This document shows positions 34,386 to 46,330 of a stretch of DNA of 64,000 bases, one piece after another. Each line of letters begins with the position of its first letter. Position 1 is the stretch's first letter. This stretch comes from Xiphias gladius (taxonomy: Eukaryota > Chordata > Actinopteri > Istiophoriformes > Xiphiidae). The stretch is taken from assembly GCF_016859285.1 (NCBI RefSeq), contig NC_053412.1, positions 3,601,289 through 3,665,288 of the forward strand, read 5' to 3'. The position numbers and the translations under genes are program-made. Under the pieces are notes generated by a model. The model worked only from the letters and a program-made list of their open reading frames with translations. It was not told the DNA's origin and made no database searches.

Positions 34386-37198
34386 AATTCGTACATTTAA
34401 TGTTAAAATACAAATTGCAATAAATATTTTGAAAATATAACCACGAAACCTCGGTCATTATTCAAAACCTGTTTACATTTTTAATTGCTCCACTGAAGCA
34501 GTTAGCAGCCTTCAGGTAAGACATGTATGTAAATGTGCTTTAGTTTATTTTAACTTGCCTTAACAATATTGTTTGGCTTAATTTTCAAAATCTATAATGA
34601 AAACCAGGTGTATGATAGGCTATGTGGGACATTTCACCACTTTATTCTAAAAAAAATCGCCTGTCAATGTTGCATTTGGGTGCTCCTCAAAATTTTTCAG
34701 GTCTGTGTGTAATGCTGTGTGTATTCAAAGGTTCTCTAATGACTTGACAATGGACTAACACCAAATCCTGAGCCATCACAAACAACTGCTTTTAAACTAC
34801 GAACCGCCCACAGCCACTCTTTGTACGTCCCTGTATGGCAAAGGGGTTTGAAACGATCGTGACGGCGTGTTACTGACAGTTATATTTCCAGGAGATACAG
34901 ACACAGCAGATTAGATTGTTTTGTTTTCGGTTATTGCGCATTTAGACGGTGACAACTCGTAAAAGTTACAGACAAAAAAAAAAAAAAAAAAGTGGTATAA
35001 TATTGAGATGGAAATCATCAGAAAAGGAAAGGAAATGTAGAAATCTAGAGAGGGGAAATTAAAAAAAAAAAAAAGTTCTATAAAACATCTCTTCCAACAA
35101 CAACAACAAAAAAAAAGATGGGTCGAAAACAGAAACGGCAAAAAAAAAAAATGAAAAGAGGAGAATGAACTGGAAAATTCAAGCCACATGAAAACAGACC
35201 ACAAAGTTGCATAATCCGCCTGAAATTACCAATGAGACGGATATAAAATCTGTACATTCCAGCGTGGATCACACGTTTTAAAACAACTGAGACAAATGAA
35301 TACAGTGACTTACATAGGCTGCTTCAATTACAAAGCTTTTTTTTTTTTTTAATAATCTTTTAGACGTCAGTCCACATCACATCACAAATGCCACAGCTCC
35401 ATGGGAACTTGTGCTGTTCAGTGTGTATCGTGGAAACTCAAAACATGCTGGCCACATGGTGCAGCTACGGGCGGGGATGTGCTGGGATTCAGCAGGCCAC
35501 AACTATTCCTCGTGTCCTTTTTTTTTTTTTTTTAGGGTTGTAAATTAACACCAGCCACTGCCCGGTTGAAAAATGACAAAAAAAAAAAAACAACTCACCT
35601 GTCACTTTCACTCAACTGCCATCAAAAGACAAAAGACCCTTAAACAACGGTACGTTGAGTGGTTAAGTGACATTTCACTATTTAGGAGACAAATCTACCA
35701 CTGCAGAGTTACTTCCAACGTCTCAGGGTTTCGCGCCACATGATCGCCATGCCCGGCGCCAGTTTTTTTTTTTTGCCACCGCATACAACTGATCTGAAAC
35801 CACTCTGACCCCAGAGACCTAATAACGTAGCCCTTGTGATGCTCGGATTGGCACGTTTAATGCAAACTGTATGTGGACGCCATCTGGCTCCCATGTAAAA
35901 TCACAGACAAAAGGCGGGGCACCGCAAATGTCAGGCCACAGGATTACACGCAGCGGATCCACACGAGTTATCAGAAATAACACAATAATAAAAAAAAAAA
36001 TTCAATTAAAGCCCAGTGAGCGTCTGCCAAAACGCGTTGGCAAGGCTACACATAAAACAGATTGTTTTACATATGCGGCGCAGTCGATGCTGGGCAGCGC
36101 GGAGATGGATCAACACAACATTTTGTGTGGATTCCTACAAGCTGCCGCTGTAGCCAAACTTATATAGATTGGGATGAGAATAAGTTTTAGTTCCTCCAGG
36201 GAGCGATGATGACGGAGGGTGTTCCGGTACAACCACAGTTTTTCCCCATCGCCGACGCTGGGGAGCGGGAGGTCAAGTGCCTCGCTCAACAGCGTGTGAT
36301 TATGTCTTTTTTTTTTTTGTTTGCCTTAACAGCACAGTCTGAGGTACGTGCCTGTGACGTCGTGCTTTCTCTGGGCGGGTAAATGCTGCTTAGATGAGGT
36401 GGGGATACATTTAATTTGAATGTTTATTTAGGATTTTCCACTTCTACTTCTTCAATTGTTTGGCTCAGCTTGAGTTGAACATCAAAATATGTTCAATAAA
36501 TGAGATGTTTTAATGTATTCTTTTCCTTGCAGAAATCAAAATTTAGTTTAAAAAGTTAATCACTTTTGAATTATATATATATCATTGCTGTCCAAAGTGA
36601 GAATGTCAAAAACACACTCCTGCTCCAATAAACACACGGCAAACGTATCTTTGTTCGATGTGTCCCCGGAAATATGTGAATGAAGAGTGAATCCTTGTAG
36701 GATCTGAGAGGGAAAGTCGTCAGTTGCGAGCAGAATTTCGAGCTACAGACCGTCGCTGTTCAAGGAAAACCATGTACCTCCAGGTGCGGTGAACTTCCAC
36801 TGTTCCTTTATGGGTTAAGAAAATTCTGCCTCTCAAATAAACCGTGAAGAAACGCACTGGATTAGCCGGGAAACTGGGCACTGTCCGAAAAGCTGAGGGC
36901 GCGACGAGTTTTCTTAGCTCATATAAAGTTCACATATCGTAGGTACAAGGTTTCCACGGGTCAGCGACTAAACAGTAGTTAGACTTTTAACATATTAGGT
37001 ATTTGGACCTTTATGTACGAAAACGGTGTCCTAACTTTTCAGTGACCATCAGGACATATGGTATCTCCTGTTAAGGATAAGCTTGCGTGGTATCTTCCGC
37101 TGTTAAAGAGGTGAATTCGTGCAAACAGGACTCTCTTTGGTTACTCATAACTTGAGGAGTAATTCACCTCCAGTTATTGTGGTCCCTTTTCCTTTCAT

Positions 37199-37229
<31 letters not shown>
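37199..37229. repeat. (TG)n microsatellite
   Basis: Fifteen TG units. Confidence 0.95.
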
Positions 37230-37233
<4 letters not shown>

Positions 37234-38769
37234 GGTACAGTCGTATGCTGTGTTTACAGATCAGCGCTGTGTGTCTTCACTTAGATTACTTTGATAGAGT
37301 TGGAACAGGAACACGGGGAGATTAATCAAAGTGAAGGGGCACTGACTCCCTGCCCGTGCCAGTCGATACGGCCGTGCGGTTAATTTGCCCCGAGGTGGGC
37401 TGTCGTCAGGCAGATGATAAACAGTGTTTGCCCCGTTTTTTAGCCACAAGCGTGCTCCTGCTCACCAAGAAAAATAGTTTCGACCCATGGTCTCTAATTC
37501 ACAGTGGGGGGTGAGAGGTGGGACATTAATCATCCTTCTGCCGTAGTCCGTCTCTGACAGGCGAGCCAACGTGGGTGGATTGGGTGGCTCACTGTGGACT
37601 CAGGTAAAACCCTGCAACAAATATCGCGGTGACTTTACGGACTTTTACCGGCTCCGTGACGACTGCGAACTGGAGCGTGTCTTTATTTCACCCGTCACTT
37701 TTCGTTAATGAGAGGAGGCACCATGTTAATGAGCGCCAAACGTTGCCAGTTGCTGTGAAAATGGCGCAATGGCACTGAAAACAGTGCTACGACGTGAAAG
37801 GAAAAGGATTTAGTTCAGGGAACCTTATGGGTGTCTGCTTTCATGCGTGGCATGTGCCATCAATGCCTCATACGAGGCTGCAGCTCAGTGCCAAGCATTA
37901 GAGAGCTGGCTCTCGTCCAACTGTTCCGACAGATCTCCGTGAGGACAGCGGGGGATTCCAGCACCGTCTTGAAAAGGAAACGCCACAACGGGCGACATCG
38001 ACCTCCTCTCAATTTGCCCCATCCCCAGATTGAGCGACATCCTTTTAATTGTACGGCTAAAACAGCGATGGAGCAAGAAATAATGGAGGATATCACACTG
38101 TGGAGCTGTGCCAAGTCCACTCCTTCCCCCTCTTTCCCAAGGATGGAGTGCTGGAGAATCGAGGGCTTATAATGCCAGCGAGCTGAGGCTTTGCTCCAGT
38201 CATCACTTCCATGCTGCTTTATGCTGATTCCCTAATATCCTTAGCGCCTTGCGTAGGGATAAGCCCATCGTGCTGAAACATGGCTGTCATGCCTATAAAC
38301 CGTTCATGGCTCTAAAGAATCCATTATGGTTGCTCCGCAAACATGGGGACTCAAAGGGCCACTTTGCTCAAGCTCATTTACTCTTTTAAAGCATATTTAT
38401 TTACCCCTTAATGCTGTGGTGGAAAGGGATCTCCAAGACACCACAATACATCACAGCAGGTTGCAGAAATGGTAAATTTAAGTATAAGTGGTCATTTACA
38501 GCATCAATCATGCATCTTTAATATACTTAACTGCATTTTTTTTTTTTTTTTTTTTTTTAGTGGTGCACATGTTGATCTTGTGCTGCAAAGCACGTACCGT
38601 AAAGAATATGCACCGATCGACAAAAAGAATCCAAAACTTCAGAAGAAGATTGATTTGTCATATTGGTTAAGTGTTGTCCTACCTCTGTCGGTTTTGGGGG
38701 ATCCATTCCCTCTGCAGGTCAAAGAAGAGCAAGTCACTAACACTGACAGGGTTTCGGTTTCCGCTGGGG

Positions 38770-39070
38770 CCACCCATTACTATTCCCATTCCCGTCTAAT
38801 TCCATTTTCATTTCAAATCCTATTTCGGGATCTATTCTTTATCCCAGTTCTATTCCTACGTCTTTTGTTATTTGTCAATATTTCTATTCCTGTTCATATT
38901 CCCATTTCTTTTCCCATTTCTACTTTCGCTCATATTCCCATTTCCATTCCCAGTCCTATTCCCCTTCTCATTCTAATTTCTACCCTTATTCCTAATCCAT
39001 CCATTTTCCAACTCCTTCTTTTTTTCTATTCCAATTCATAGCTCTAGAGTTATTTTCGCTCTCATTCAAC
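38770..39070. repeat. Degenerate (ATTCCY)n hexanucleotide tract
   Basis: About 300 bases built from units such as ATTCCC, ATTTCC, ATTCCT and TATTCC, strongly pyrimidine-biased on the plus strand. The translated frame reads as Ile-Pro repeats, which shows the hexamer periodicity. It is an old simple repeat and not a gene. Confidence 0.75.
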
Positions 39071-39402
39071 TCCTATTCCCTCCTGGAATTTTGGCTTTAT
39101 TTTTTTAATACTACTCTTATATTCTTACTATTAGTGTAATAGTCTTACTACTACTGTTACAGTTTCTACAATGTCTACAGCTACTCCTGCTAACATTACT
39201 CTTACGAGGGGCCGCTGTCACCACCGCGGCTACTTTAATAAAACAGTCTGTGCATAAACTGCAGTACTGAGACACACACAGCAGCGGGCCACAGTCCACT
39301 GTGCAGTGTCCAACTAACATCCACAGTGATCTTTGTGCGAGGTAAACCAAGTTATATGCTGCGTTTCAGAGCTCTGTCAAGGATTACTCATCTCCCTGCG
39401 CT

Positions 39403-39417
39403 CACACACACACACAC

Positions 39418-39467
<50 letters not shown>
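39403..39467. repeat. (CA)n microsatellite, about 32 units
   Basis: CA dinucleotides with one CG interruption near 39421. Among the longest in the window. Confidence 0.95.
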
Positions 39468-39468
<1 letters not shown>

Positions 39469-39839
39469 AATTCCGAGATTATCAACAAGTACAGTCATTG
39501 AGTGGAAATTAATTTGCCACTGGTAATGGATAGAGACATTTTGCTGAGATGCGTAAAAACAGCTGAACCGCCAGCGATTACCTGCTGGAATCAGCCTTCA
39601 TCAATATCAGGATAATTACAAAGCACTGCCGGCAGTGCGTGAAATGAATGGAGCATGCAACAGATTGGGCGGTGGCCATAGATGTCTGCAGATATTAGGC
39701 CTCCTCCTCAGAACGGCTCCACAGGGGAGAAAGGTACCTGAACAGACCGGAGCCCGAGGAGGCAGTTCGGGAGGGTTTCATATTAAAACAGAAAGCAGTC
39801 AGGTAAAAAACAGAACATAAATGACTGTGACTGAAGCTA

Positions 39840-40280
39840 ATACAATCGCACAGCGCTGAATGGAACAAAAATAGCACAGGATTAGACTGAAATGGAACAG
39901 AAAGCACTGGAACAACAGCTAATGGTAGAACAAAATAGAACTGAACCCAATGCAAATAAATAGAATAAAATGCATAAAGCACAATGCAGAGCGCGTTAAA
40001 ACAAAACAGAATTGACTCTGACAACTGAATGGGCCATAATTAAACTACAAAGATGAAACAAAAGAAAGATTGGGAAAGTGCAGAATAGAATAGAACACCA
40101 GTAGAGGTTGGAAAGAAATAAACTAGTACAGTGCAGAGAGAAAAAAAAAACAGAAGACGACAAAAAGGAAACTAGAGCAGAGCAGAACAGAGCAGATAAA
40201 AATTTAATGGAACAGGGCAAAAAAAGGAATGGTGTGAAGTAAAATAGAGCAGTGCAGAATTAAAAAAAAAAAACGGATAG
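39840..40280. repeat. Degenerate (ATAGA/AGAAC) pentamer-like purine tract
   Basis: A/G-rich sequence in which AATAGAA, GGAACA, AGAGCAG and CAGAATAGA recur every five or ten bases. The period is loose; it looks like a decayed pentanucleotide satellite. Confidence 0.5.
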
Positions 40281-43200
40281 AAATGCACAAACCAGAACTG
40301 AAGAGAAACAAATAGTTTCTTTGCATAACACCTTTGAAACACAGTTGCAATTCAAAGTGCTTTGCATTAGGTAGAGAAATACATGAAAAACATTTAAAAA
40401 CGCAATAAAGAGGAAGATGAGATACATTGCGCAGAATAAAATGAAATAAAACGCAAATACACAAAAATATATTCAAGAAATACAGTTTTAGCAAAGTTAA
40501 AGTATCATAATAAACTGGCCCATCTTTAGAAAAGGAAATAGAGTGGGCAGAAGAAAAATCAGTATTTGTTTCTTGACCAAGCATTCTCAGCACTTTTGAT
40601 TGTATCACACAATCTTCCTCAGCTGGCGGTAGAGAAGTTGTCGATGTTCAAATTTCCACTTAAACAACTGAGCGACGTTCTAGTGGTTGGGGCTTTCGGC
40701 CACATCACACAGTCTTCTTCGGCACATTTGCCCATTTTCCATGCAAGTGTGGATGTTCACATTTCCAGTTTTCTCAGCAGCTAAAGGACCTCTGGTCAAC
40801 GCCGGTTAAAAAACTGAGGTTCAAAGAGAAACTTGGGGTCGCATTTAAACTCATCACTGAGTGGCACCTGTCCAGCCTGGCAGCTGAATGCTGCCTCACT
40901 GTGTTTGGCTCCGATTCAAGGTACTAACTCACTGCTTTCTTACGACCCAGGGGACCTAACGGGTTCATACTCTTCAAGTCTATAAGTCACGTAGAGGGAA
41001 ATGTTTACAGTATCGTACAGAGCAGCAATAATCGGAATGAAAAAGAACAGACTTGTATCTCTTCAGTGTCCGGACCTGAGGTCGGGATTCGGTGTGGTGG
41101 TCTGAGTAAAGAGGGGGGAGGGAGGGGCGTTCAGGGTGTCGATCCATGTCTTTCCCAGACTTCCCTTCCATCTCTCACATGGAACCACTTTGGGTGCCCC
41201 CCTTTTCCCCTTGCCCTCTCCTTTCTGTCCTCTCAGACAGCGAGCTGGAGGCAGTATTGGGTTTCCTCTCCAGCTCCAAGGGTTACTTCAGTCCATCGCT
41301 GGGATGAAAAGATGACTATTTTCCTCCCCTCCTTCCATCCGACTCCTCTTTCAGGTGAGAGGCTGGGGAAGGAAGGAAACTATTACATGCGGGGGCGAAC
41401 TGGGGCCTGGAGACGCTTGTTGGGGAGGAAGAGGAAGTGGATCCGAGACTGGACGAGGAGAAACCCGAGATCTCTGGAAACTGCTGGGAATGAACCAAGA
41501 AAAACTTCCGTCGCCCCTCCGCCATCCTCGTCCCATCTTATCCGAAAGTGTTTCCCTTAATGGTCTTAGCCTACGTGAAAGAGCGCTCCCAAGGCGGTGG
41601 GAGCTCCCTCAAGGCCCACAGGCTCTAGCGAGCATGTGTGAACGCATTAACACACAGAAACCACCCATGGGAACAGGCACAAAAACATAGATGTACGCTT
41701 TTCCCATTGCAATCAAGTTCTGAGGTTATACCACATACACGATTATAAATTAGCAGGTTATTTTCAAAGGCAGGGAATGAGGTTTATGTTAATTTGTCCA
41801 GCGACCTCCTGGAATTTCTGTTTTAAGCTGGACCGACACCTACAGGTTTGCAGAGAATGATCGAAACCAGGCACAGCTGTTCGGTTTACGGTCGAGGGGG
41901 ATTTACATATCTGGGTGAATTTTTTACATGCCAGGCGAGAGCTAAAAAAGTCGGGGGGGAAATTCCATCCTTCAGACAATGTTTTCATATTGTTTCCATT
42001 TCCACAGGATGGATGCTGTGAGCGAGCTCTCGCATGCGGTCGCACATCAATCACGGCCTTATTACGGAGGGGGATTTGGTGGAAAATAATGCTTTTTATC
42101 CGAGGGACGGGATTGTATAATTGCTGCTCGTTTGACCTCGTGTTCGGCCCGGAGCTGGGATGTGAGGCAGTTTGACGACATCCACATCCCGCTGCTTTGT
42201 CTGCAATTTGTTGTTCTTCATCCGCTGCAGCGTAGCATACTGACGAGGAAATCTTTCGTCCGTGCTGCCCTGGATGGCTGAAGGAAAAAAAATGGATTTT
42301 GCCGGTTCTTGTAGAAAGCGGTCGCATGCAACATCCGACCGCAGCGGCCTTGGCGGTTGGTCGCAAACTATTTTGGTTGAAATGTAATCATTTTAGATGA
42401 GGAGAGGGGTTCTGATAATCACAGTATCAGTTGCTGTTTTATTCCAAAACGAGACACTCAAATCTACTTCTGCACTTCTGACCGACTTCAAAAACATTTG
42501 CTGCAGCTTAAGTGCAGTGAGTAACTTTACAAGCCATATTCTTTAAACGTAAATAATTAGCGCTTTTTTCCCTCCCATAGCATTTGGGTAGAGACCTGTT
42601 CAAGTGGATGTGTTGCGACTCACCAGCTGACAAATTGGTGGAGTGATTGAACTGAAGGACTGATTGCTTGGTTAATATCTGCCATTGATCTTTTCATTGA
42701 TCATTTGTCCCTTGCTAATGACTGTGACTGGACTGATTTTAAATAATATGTCTCGCTTGTAACCTGACATCAGAAGACGGGATAAGGACTGGAGTATGAG
42801 CGTTTCTCGGGGAGGGAAACCGCTGCGAAAAATCAGCTTGAAAGGCCAGAGGAAATTGAGACAATATTAAAAAGAAAAGGTTCAATCTGTGAGCTTTTTT
42901 CCCCTGCTGATCAGAAGGGCTGAGGACTACTGCTGGGCTCCTTAACATCTGGTTGGGCAATTTACCCCGCTCTGACGACTGGAAAGGTTAAACCACTAAA
43001 ATCTAATATTTGCCTAGAGGGGGTCAAGGCACAGCAATTACAAGGTACAATCGGCAGGGCTAATCAGCTAGTAGCGCGTACCAGAGGCTCGGCTGGGCAA
43101 ATAAGCCCTGATCAGAAGCACTGTTCTCTGCCTCTCCTGTTTACTTATTAAACCCTGTTCTCATGTTCAAGGGCCCCACGGCAGCCTCTGGCCCCACACA

Positions 43201-43507
43201 CCCCACGGCAACGGGGAGTAAATTTAGCTCCTGATGCTTTTTAAATGGGACCGCGCCACTTGGCTAGAAAGCAGCCCCAGTGTTAATCAGTATCTGCGGC
43301 CTTTGTTGCGAAATGATCTCAAATTACTTTCCTCCAATCTGGCAGGCATTAACACCTTGGGAAGGAATGGGATAGGTAGAGATTTGTACCCTGAGGAGGG
43401 AAACAAAGTGCAGAGCAGTTAGACGGATGAGTGTGTGAGTGTGTGTGTGTGTGCGTGTGCTTGAGGACACCGAGGTAGGCCCACATGGGCGACATGTCTC
43501 AGAAGGA

Positions 43508-43510
<3 letters not shown>

Positions 43511-43540
<30 letters not shown>
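43511..43540. repeat. (TG)n microsatellite
   Basis: About 15 TG units; a second (TG)n with GC interruption lies at 43430-43460. Confidence 0.95.
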
Positions 43541-43541
<1 letters not shown>

Positions 43542-44744
43542 CCACAATGCTGTTTACATGCTTGGTCTTTGACACACATTTCCTAATTGACTGAGTATCA
43601 AGTGCAGGATTAGTGTATAATATATCAGAACTGTCTGGCGCGCAACACTTTTGAACAAGGCTAGGGGAACAATTACTGGTAATTAAATATGTGCCAGTTA
43701 CCGGAAAAGATAATTATGTCCTTGGTGTATAACACCAATTAATTACTTTTATTTCAGTGAGCAAAGCTTTTAAACGGCAGCGGAAGCCGTTTGAACGGCG
43801 CCCGTGTTTTGAGTGCGAGCAACCTCTGTGTTTACCAATGTGGAAGTTGTGTTCTGCGGCGCCGCAGAGACGAGCACTGAGGCGCCGCAAACGCAAATGA
43901 TTTGAATCGGAGTGGGGCATTTCACTTTGCAGAGATACGGAAGGGGGGATTGTGGCAGATGCCGTAACCTCAGAACAACCATGGGAAATTGACAGTGGCG
44001 GTATTAGTGGCGAACGAGCTCCGTCAAGGCTGCAGTCGTGATATTTTTACCTCCCTCCTCCCCCTCGTCGGGCATTAAACATTGACATAATAGGTGGAAT
44101 GAAAAAGAGTCTTTTCCGGGGAGGGCAGAGCTCCACTCTCTCTTGCTAAGAGGATTGGTCAGATTGGGAGGAATCACGAGCGCTCTGTATATCCTCGCAC
44201 CTTCCTCCTCTGTACTTACGACACCTCGCCGCACCCAGATAGCGGCACGAGATTAGCGGTAAACCTCTCCTTCCCCCGTTTCAGCTGCAACACTAACGGC
44301 TTGGGATCCCAACATGTGCACCCTGCTCTCATTCGCGTATCAGAGTGGGTTTGGAGAGAGGTGAAAATGTACGGATTAGTAAATGATCTCATTTTGGGCA
44401 CCTGCCTCTAATGTCTAACTTGGAAATAACTGTGGCCGATCATTAGTAATCTATTAAATCCACGGCCTAGAAATGGTTACACCGCCAGTCCCCGTGAGCC
44501 AAACGAAGCTGATGCTGCTTTTCCAATCCCCCTCTCGCTCTGGTTAATGAGATACAGAGTCAGACGGCCCAGGCGTGCTCTCTCTCCCTGCACCTCACTC
44601 TCTTTCTCTCCGGTCCTGCGGCACGCGGTACAGTAATGTTTATCCGCCGGCTCGCTCTCGACTCCCGCACCGACAGCTTAATCCGCGCGTCCGTGCGGGC
44701 CGTCGCCGACATATGGCGGGGGCATACGTTTAACGTGTCCCCCG

Positions 44745-46330
44745 TGCATTTTTATGCCTACACGTATCAACGTGTAAATAAGACTACAACTAATTATGTG
44801 TTGTGTTTATCCCGCTGTGTGTGTATGACGTGTGTTTCTAAGCCAAAAAACACACTCAGTGCGCCTCCGTCCATGTTTATGTGCATGTCAACGGGTGTTT
44901 TGCAGGTTTACTTTTATTAAACGCCGTTCACATACTAACACTGTGGGGATTTACCTTCCGTTTGGAGTCAAAAAAACAGGTCCCCACAAGGTTGACAGTT
45001 GACACGGTTCCATACTGGATATTTTACCATGCATGCACTAGTTGGTTTTTACTAGAAATCATCACGCTCTGCACATTTATACTGTCACAGCAATAAAAGT
45101 GTGACTTAGGAGCACTGTCAGTGAAACTTAACAAATAAAAGCAAAATGTTTTCTTCCAAATATTTAATAGAATCATTTTTTTTGTTTTCTGAGATATTTC
45201 TGGAGCTGACTCAACAGCATTTGCAATCTATTTACATTTTTACAGCTTTGAGTAAAACCTCTATTTCCATGGGGCAAGGGTGCACATCAGCGGTGCACCC
45301 TTTAGCATGCATACGGATGTTTTGTGTGAGTATCCCTAAGTTTTCCCGTGTGGAAACGCGACACACACTCAAAACCCTTCGTAGAAATTAGTGTGTAGTG
45401 TGGGACTGGGACGCGTACTTGGTTTCTGTTTAAAGTAAGGGTGTGCTTCATTTTAGGGTTAGGGTGGAGTTAGTCGTGCAGGGGTCACGCTTAAGGTCAG
45501 GGTAGGTCTCCAGGCAGTGAACGTAGGTGTGCGATGAGCATACAGCAGCATACCTAATACATGCGTTCATATCGTGGGAACTCAGCCCGCATTCGGGGAC
45601 CAAATGCTGCTACCCGCAAGGTGAACTATTACTTTTTAAGGGGTAAGGGTTTGGGGTCAGGCATGTAGGCGTCGTGGTTAAGGTCAAGGCGAGTGTCCAG
45701 ACAATGACTGTAGGTCGTACGCAGTGTCCTCCGTAATGGTGATGCACGTACCGCATCTATTTGTTCACGACTGAATGCATGGGATTTTTTTTCTTTTCCT
45801 TTTTTCTTATTCTTTTTTGTACTTTTGTGCTTAAATGTGATTATGTCTACGTGGAAATAAGACCACAACACGGTATTTTGCGTGTGTATCCTTTGCCACG
45901 GGCGTGTATGTGGAAGCGCATGTATAAAACTTATACTGTATGTTGCATATGCAATGTGTGTTTATTGTACGGTACACGTGCGCTTGCAGGTACTTTTATT
46001 AATCACGCTACGGGGGCAGAAAAATCTGCTCACTCGAGATCACATAATCGGGGCTCATGGCCAACTTAGGGACAAGAAGCCGGTCCCCATGAGGTAAAGT
46101 GCTAAGACCTGGTTTTTGGTCAGGGCTGGGGTCCGGCGTGTAGATGTTAGGGGTGGTTAAGTTAAATGTTATGTGTGCTCATGTCCTTTCGTAATTGTAA
46201 GCAAGGGCATGTGATTTTTTTGGGTCTTTCTTTTAGGTTTGTGCCTAAATCTGAGGCCGCGTACAACGTCGCTAGGTGTCTCCTGCTATGCATGTGTGGC
46301 GAGCGTTTCTAAACCTAAATCCATGTGCTG
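44745..46330. repeat. Diverged direct duplication of a unit of about 1.1 kb
   Basis: Segment 44755-45000 and segment 45845-46100 match in order: GTGTAAATAAGACTACAAC versus GTGGAAATAAGACCACAAC, GTTTTGCAGGTTTACTTTTA versus GCGCTTGCAGGTACTTTTAT, and GGTCCCCACAAGG versus GGTCCCCATGAGG. Stretches rich in GGTTAGGGT / GGTCAGGG occur between (45430-45680) and after (46120-46170). A partial third copy begins near 46230. The GGTCCCCA…AAGG plus TTAGGGTTAGG pattern is a known kind of dispersed fish repeat. Confidence 0.55.

Noticed and set aside
38469..39041. Plus-strand open frame of 190 codons
   Set aside because: Its second half is the degenerate ATTCCY repeat read as Ile-Pro units and its start spans a poly(T) tract.
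41764..42366. Minus-strand open frame of 200 codons in the gene desert
   Set aside because: No known domain, no splice-linked partner, and a plus-strand frame overlaps it. More likely conserved noncoding sequence that happens to lack stops; coding-type conservation was not testable here.
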